From: Clostridia bacterium
Lineage (GTDB): Bacteria; Bacillota; Clostridia; Oscillospirales; CAG-272
Length of the DNA stretch: 36,745 bases
Assembly (NCBI GenBank): GCA_017456005.1
Contig: JAFTLJ010000026.1
Coordinates: 1-36,745, forward strand
Direction of reading: 5' to 3'
Shown piece by piece: positions 32,926 through 36,745 of the stretch. Each line of letters begins with the position of its first letter. The stretch's first letter is position 1. The translations under genes and the position numbers were made by a program. Under the pieces are notes generated by a model. It worked only from the letters and a program-made list of their open reading frames with translations. It had not been told where the DNA came from and did no database searches.

Positions 32926-33834
32926 ATGAATATAAGCTACGATCATTACGCTGTTTTCTATCATGTTGCCAAATACGGCAGCTTTACAAAGGCGGCAAAC
33001 GCCCTGCTTCTGAACCAGCCCAACCTTACCAGAACCATAAAATCGCTGGAGGAAAAGCTGGGCTGTGCGCTCTTTTTGCGCTCCAATAAAGGCGTAAAGC
33101 TAACCCCTGCGGGAGAGATGCTTTACGAGCACGTTTCCGCCGCATTCGAGCATTTTTCCGCTGCAGAGGAGGAGCTTTCCTTGAACAAAACCCTAGAGCG
33201 CGGTCTTATTTCCATAGGTGCCAGCGAAATTGCTCTGCATCTATACCTTTTGCCGATACTTAATAAATTCAAAAGCGAATACCCCGGCATACGCATAAAA
33301 ATTTCGCACCTTTCCGCACCCGGCGCTATTTCGAAGCTGAACAGCGGGCTCATAGACCTTGCCATGTTTACCTCGCCCGTGGAATATGACCCCGAAATAA
33401 CGGCCGTGAAAATAAAGCCATTCCGTGAGGTAGCCATCTGCGGCGAAAGCTACCACGATATAAGCACGGAAAAAGGGCTTGCCTTTGCAGAGCTTGTAAA
33501 ATACCCCATAGTTTCTTTTGGCAAGAAAACTTCTACTTACGATTTCTATTTCCGCCTTTTCGAAAAGCACGGGCTGGAATTTTCGCCGGATATAGAGGCC
33601 GCCACGGCGGACCAGATAATTCCCCTTGTGCGCCACAACCTCGGCGTAGGATTTGTGCCGGAGGAATTTTTAAAATCCAAAGATGTAGACGGTATATATC
33701 CGCTAAGGCTCGCGGATGTAATACCGGAAAGGCAAATTTTGCTCGCCAAAAAGCGCACACACACGCTTGCCTTGCCCGCAAAAAAGCTGGAGCAGATAAT
33801 TTTGGAAAATGCGGAGAAAAAGCGCGGTAATTGA
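32926..33834 (+). CDS. LysR-family transcription regulator
   Basis: 302 residues from the ATG at 32926 (TGGGAG upstream). N-terminal winged helix (1-60: YDHYAVFYHVAKYGSFTKAA, then LNQPNLTRTIKSLEEKLG) and a periplasmic-binding-like effector domain (about 88-300). Likely targets are the divergent small membrane protein and the GH20-like gene that starts 52 bp after it (inference from position). Confidence 0.92.
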   Translation: MNISYDHYAVFYHVAKYGSFTKAANALLLNQPNLTRTIKSLEEKLGCALFLRSNKGVKLTPAGEMLYEHVSAAFEHFSAAEEELSLNKTLERGLISIGASEIALHLYLLPILNKFKSEYPGIRIKISHLSAPGAISKLNSGLIDLAMFTSPVEYDPEITAVKIKPFREVAICGESYHDISTEKGLAFAELVKYPIVSFGKKTSTYDFYFRLFEKHGLEFSPDIEAATADQIIPLVRHNLGVGFVPEEFLKSKDVDGIYPLRLADVIPERQILLAKKRTHTLALPAKKLEQIILENAEKKRGN

Positions 33835-33859
33835 CAAGATCCGCATATTTTGGTATACT
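33831..33859 (+). promoter_or_regulatory. Promoter of the GH20-like gene, overlapping the LysR stop
   Basis: TTGACA at 33831-33836 contains the TGA stop of the LysR gene (33832-33834); 17-bp spacer; TATACT at 33854-33859. Confidence 0.75.
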
Positions 33860-33886
33860 GAAAACAACAAAAAATCGGAGGTAAAT

Positions 33887-35506
33887 ATGAAATATTTCGA
33901 TAAATTCGGCGTTATGATAGATTGCTCGCGCAACGCCGTGCCAAACGTCACGGGGCTTAAAAAATTCCTTTCGGCAATAGCGAAAATGGGATATAACACA
34001 GCCATGCTTTACACGGAAGACACGTTTGAGGTGGAAAACGAGCCGTATTTCGGCTACAAGCGCGGCAGATATTCTATAGAAGAACTGCGCGAAATAGATG
34101 CATACGCCGCATCGCTCGGCATAGAGCTCGTGCCGTTCATACAAACGCTTGCACACCTCGGCTCGCTTAAGCGCTGGCGTGCATACCGCCACAAGATCTT
34201 CGATATAGACGATATTTTGCTTGCGGACGAACCGCGCACGTACGAGCTTATAGAAAACGTTTTCTCCGCAATAGAAAAAGCGTTTACCTCGCGCCGAGTA
34301 CACCTCGGATTTGACGAGGCACACAACATAGGTCTTGGCAAATTCAAGGATCTGCACGGCTATGAGGATAGATATTCCATAATTATGCGCCACCTCGGCA
34401 AAGTTTGCGAAATAGCGCGTGCTCACGGCTTTGAAAGCACGATGATGGCAAACGACCTTTTCTTTAATCTTTCCCCCGGCGTTTTCTGCTCCGATGAGGA
34501 GCGAGATTTTCCGCCCGAAATAACGGAAAAAGTGCCCGCGGGCTGCGAAACGGTGTATTGGGATTACTTTGCTACGGATAAAAAAAGATACGGCGCTATG
34601 ATGCGCTCCTCCAAAAAGCTTTCCGAAAACGTATGGTTTTCGGGCGGCGCGTGGACGTGGGGCACTTTTGCACCCAACAACAAATACAGTATGCAGAGAA
34701 ACGCTGTTGCCATACCTTGCTGTATAGAAAACGGCGTGAAAAACGCGTTCTTCACGCTTTGGGGCGATAACGGCGGCGAGTGCGCGTACGAGGCGGTGCT
34801 GCCCGCGCTTATGCACGCCGCGGCGCTGGCAGACGGGCTTACGGAAGAGCAAATGAAAGCACGTTTTTACGAGATAACGGGCGAAAAATTCGAAGATTTT
34901 CTCGATCTTGACCTGCCGAACTACGTTTTCGGCGAAAACGTGCCTGTGGAATCGCCCTATTTCCAGCACAGCGCCAGCAACTATGCCAAAACGCACTTGT
35001 ACGATGACCCGTTCCTCGGCACAATGAGCGCAAGCCTCACGGCAGACGATGCCTCGCTCTACAGAGGATATGAGGCGCGCCTGCACGCACACGCCGAAAA
35101 CAGCAAAAATTACGCATACCTATATGAAAATATGGCTCGCCTTTGCGAGGTTTTGGAAAAGAAGCTTTTGCTTGCAAAAAAAACGCGCGCGCTCTACGCG
35201 GCAGGCGACAAAGCGGCTTTGCGCATGCTTGCGGAAAACGATTTTGCGGAATGTATACGCCTTGCGGATAGATTTTACGAATCCTTCCGCGCACAGTGGT
35301 ATACCGTGAATAAAACGTATGGCTTTGAGGTTCAGGATGCTCGCCTTGGCGGTCTTTCCCGCCGCCTTGAAAGCTGCCGCGAACGCTTACTTGCTTACGC
35401 AGACGGTAAAATAAGCGAGATCGCAGAGCTGGAAGAGGGCGTTTTGCCCATGGACGATACGTTTATAACAAGTTGGGCAGAAATGATATCCGCAAACTGG
35501 GTATAA
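33887..35506 (+). CDS. GH20-like beta-N-acetylhexosaminidase
   Basis: 539 residues from the ATG at 33887 (CGGAGG upstream); a longer frame back to 33809 lies in the LysR gene. No signal peptide. A TIM barrel begins at residue 1 (MIDCSRNAVPNVTGLKKF, YNTAMLYTEDTF, LVPFIQTLAHL). HLGFDEAHNIGLG contains the Asp143-Glu144 pair used for substrate-assisted catalysis in GH20. The long helical C-terminal part (about 375-539) resembles the domain of the small ExoII-type hexosaminidases. Expected to trim terminal GlcNAc or GalNAc from glycans inside the cell. Confidence 0.88.
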   Translation: MKYFDKFGVMIDCSRNAVPNVTGLKKFLSAIAKMGYNTAMLYTEDTFEVENEPYFGYKRGRYSIEELREIDAYAASLGIELVPFIQTLAHLGSLKRWRAYRHKIFDIDDILLADEPRTYELIENVFSAIEKAFTSRRVHLGFDEAHNIGLGKFKDLHGYEDRYSIIMRHLGKVCEIARAHGFESTMMANDLFFNLSPGVFCSDEERDFPPEITEKVPAGCETVYWDYFATDKKRYGAMMRSSKKLSENVWFSGGAWTWGTFAPNNKYSMQRNAVAIPCCIENGVKNAFFTLWGDNGGECAYEAVLPALMHAAALADGLTEEQMKARFYEITGEKFEDFLDLDLPNYVFGENVPVESPYFQHSASNYAKTHLYDDPFLGTMSASLTADDASLYRGYEARLHAHAENSKNYAYLYENMARLCEVLEKKLLLAKKTRALYAAGDKAALRMLAENDFAECIRLADRFYESFRAQWYTVNKTYGFEVQDARLGGLSRRLESCRERLLAYADGKISEIAELEEGVLPMDDTFITSWAEMISANWV

Positions 35507-35507
35507 T

Positions 35508-35546
35508 AAAAAAACGGGAATATCTGCCGATATTTCCGTTTTTTGT
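35508..35546 (+). terminator. Terminator of the GH20-like gene
   Basis: AAAACGGGAATATC and GATATTTCCGTTTT around TGCC, followed by TTGTTTG. Confidence 0.88.
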
Positions 35547-35560
35547 TTGTGTTTTAAAAA

Positions 35561-36178
35561 TCAAAATGCGTCTTCTTCTCCGATCAACCCCATAGCTACA
35601 TGCTCCTTGAGCATTTCACGCATATATTTTTTATCTTTTGTGTTGTACTCCCAAACCTTTTCGCTGCATACATAATGTTTATTTGGTTTATCGTCGATAA
35701 TAGCCTTGCCATCGGCAATTCTTATGCTGTAACCGTCGATAAGTACGCCGGGACGTATGTGTTTTTGTAACAAATACGCTATGTTTTCCTCGGTGGATAC
35801 GAAATGGATACGTACTTCCCATTCGCATTCAATAACATCTCCGCCGAGATATTCACGCTTCTGGCAAACTTTGCATTCTTTTGCGATACCGTGATTCAAA
35901 ATGCATTTATCAAAATCTTCAAGTGCTAAGCCGAAGTGGTATTCGTTAACAATAACTAATGGTTTATATTCAAGTGTGTAGTTAAAAAGTTCGTCCATTG
36001 TTATATGAAACAACTGTGCAATTTTCGGAAGCAGAGTTATATCTGGGTAACTTTCTTCATTTTCCCATTTGCTGACAGCGGCTTTGCTTACGCTAAGTAT
36101 GGCTGCAAGTTCTTCTTGTGTTAAATCTCGCTCTCTTCTTTTTGCTTTGATTTTCTCACCGATTTTTAAACTTGACAT
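35561..36178 (-). CDS. XRE-family regulator with unknown C-terminal domain
   Basis: 205 residues; GGAGG upstream. Residues 5-60 are a helix-turn-helix (LTQEELAAILSVSKAAVSKWE). Residues 70-205 are unidentified, with a Cys pair in KECKVCQKREYLGGDVIECEW that may bind metal. The TATAAT at 36227-36222 is the likely -10. It is similar in plan to the regulator at 26492, but the C-terminal domains do not look alike. Confidence 0.85.
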   Translation of the reverse strand: MSSLKIGEKIKAKRRERDLTQEELAAILSVSKAAVSKWENEESYPDITLLPKIAQLFHITMDELFNYTLEYKPLVIVNEYHFGLALEDFDKCILNHGIAKECKVCQKREYLGGDVIECEWEVRIHFVSTEENIAYLLQKHIRPGVLIDGYSIRIADGKAIIDDKPNKHYVCSEKVWEYNTKDKKYMREMLKEHVAMGLIGEEDAF

Positions 36179-36270
36179 ATCAAGATACCTCCAAAATAAT
36201 AATTGCTCCGAAACTGATTATATTATAGCATATATTCGGCGAAAAGCAAAGAGATAGTAGATATACTTTG

Positions 36271-36285
36271 TCAACCAATGGTTGA
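36271..36285. promoter_or_regulatory. TCAACCA-N-TGGTTGA palindrome upstream of the XRE gene
   Basis: Perfect 7-bp arms with one central base, about 45 bp upstream of the -10 at 36222-36227. Candidate operator. Confidence 0.4.
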
Positions 36286-36373
36286 TTGTTACTTCTCCGA
36301 TGCGAATCTGTCTACAGACCGAAAAACCCCGAAATGCATCTACAAAATTTCGAAAAACTTCAGAGCCGAAAAA

Positions 36374-36448
36374 ATGAAGCATTCGCTTCGCGAATATGAA
36401 GCACAAGCCTGCGGATTGTATGAAGCGGCGGCGTTGCCGCCATGAAGC
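36374..36448. repeat. Array of four ATGAAGC words separated by small palindromes
   Basis: ATGAAGC starts at 36374, 36396, 36420 and 36442 (spacing 22, 24, 22). Between them lie ATTCGC-TTC-GCGAAT, ACAAGCC-TGC-GGATTGT (one mismatch) and GGCGGC-GTT-GCCGCC, each a hairpin with a 3-nt loop and each different. No coding function is apparent; it resembles a REP/BIME-like intergenic repeat. Confidence 0.85.
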
Positions 36449-36456
36449 GAAGCGCG

Positions 36457-36504
36457 CATCACAGAAAAAAGCACTTGCGCAAGCAAGTGCTTTTTTCTGT
36501 GATG
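36457..36504. repeat. Perfect 22-bp inverted repeat with GCAA loop
   Basis: Arms 36457-36478 and 36483-36504 pair without mismatch; the upper arms contain AAAAAAGCACTTGC. It could end the minus-strand gene to its right or belong to the adjacent repeat. The remainder of 36505-36628 shows nothing I recognise. Confidence 0.85.
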
Positions 36505-36628
36505 TATGTCCGATTTAGATGCACACAGATTTTGCAGAGGGTACACTAACCCCTTGGCGATGATGGGAGTCACACTTGACCGCTATCTTCCGGGGCGCAA
36601 CGCCATGTTTGCAACGAAGCCTATGTAG

Positions 36629-36745
36629 CTATACTTTGAATATCTTATCTATCTGAATATTGTTGTCTTTTTCAACAAAATATCCATCAAAATCGTTTTT
36701 TCTACTCCAGCCCCTAATCTTAAAGTGATCGGCTATTTGAAACAA
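36629..36745 (-). CDS. C-terminal end of an unidentified protein (partial)
   Basis: On the minus strand one frame is open from the window edge for 38 codons and ends with TAG at 36631-36629. The encoded tail, ...FKIRGWSRKNDFDGYFVEKD... then NNIQIDKIFKV, has a normal charged composition and its codon use looks coding. The gene starts outside the window, so no function can be given. Confidence 0.45.
   Translation of the reverse strand: MFQIADHFKIRGWSRKNDFDGYFVEKDNNIQIDKIFKV

Noticed and set aside
33533-35092. 519-residue minus-strand frame opposite the LysR and GH20-like genes
   Set aside because: It crosses two well-supported genes and shows no domain of its own.
36374-36448. CRISPR array
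   Set aside because: The repeated word is only 7 bp, spacers are 15-17 bp and palindromic, and no cas genes are present.
36340-36573. 77-codon minus-strand frame over the ATGAAGC array
   Set aside because: It translates the hairpin array; the apparent coding potential comes from the repeats.

Overview
The window looks like a chromosomal stretch from an anaerobic, Gram-positive-type gut bacterium of the class Clostridia (an uncultured Oscillospiraceae/Ruminococcaceae-like or Christensenellales-like lineage is my best guess, from gene style only). Reasons: strong AGGAGG-type ribosome sites, many promoters matching TTGACA-17 bp-TATAAT, a T-box leader on thrS, many lipoproteins with Thr-rich stalks and no outer-membrane genes, a flavin reductase-rubredoxin fusion, a DUF134 protein and a small siroheme/ferredoxin reductase. 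No phage, transposase or CRISPR locus was found.

Layout. (1) 1-3613: 3' part of a very large repetitive surface-type protein (41-residue Cys repeats, then two 488-residue modules), with an in-frame TGA at 20-22 where the other repeats have a Cys codon. (2) 3979-6680, minus: a BtuF/BtuC/BtuD-like metal-chelate ABC importer. (3) 6820-8552, plus: DUF134 regulator, siroheme/2x[4Fe-4S] reductase and NifX-like protein. Groups 2 and 3 are driven by two near-consensus promoters that face each other around a GGCATATGCC palindrome. (4) 8716-12359: a compact thiol-redox module: TlpA-like anchored redoxin, CcdA, thioredoxin reductase, Crp/Fnr regulator, thioredoxin. Two matching TGTGA-N5-TCACA boxes sit at the same distance from the -10 elements of ccdA and trxA, and the regulator has a CRP-type R-E-x3-R recognition helix, so this looks like a self-contained regulon moving electrons from NADPH to the outside of the membrane. 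(5) 12839-18343: four lipoproteins, three of which share one concanavalin-like domain, in one case fused to a metallophosphoesterase. (6) 18575-20861: T-box-controlled threonyl-tRNA synthetase, followed by a Nudix hydrolase and tRNA-Pro(CGG). (7) 21688-29435: split chromate-type transporter, MFS transporter, flavin reductase-rubredoxin, amino-acid permease, XRE regulator, SIS protein and MATE pump. (8) 29526-35506: GH63-like glycosidase, PAP2 phosphatase, small PQ-loop-like membrane protein, LysR regulator and GH20-like hexosaminidase. (9) 35561-36745: a second XRE regulator, an array of ATGAAGC words separated by tiny hairpins, a perfect 22-bp inverted repeat, and the 3' end of an unidentified minus-strand gene.

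The most interesting candidates are the thiol-redox regulon with its unusual 5-bp box spacing, the symmetric face-to-face promoters between the importer and the siroheme reductase operon, the shared lectin-like domain in consecutive lipoproteins, and the ATGAAGC hairpin array. All functional names come from motif recognition by eye; no database search was run.
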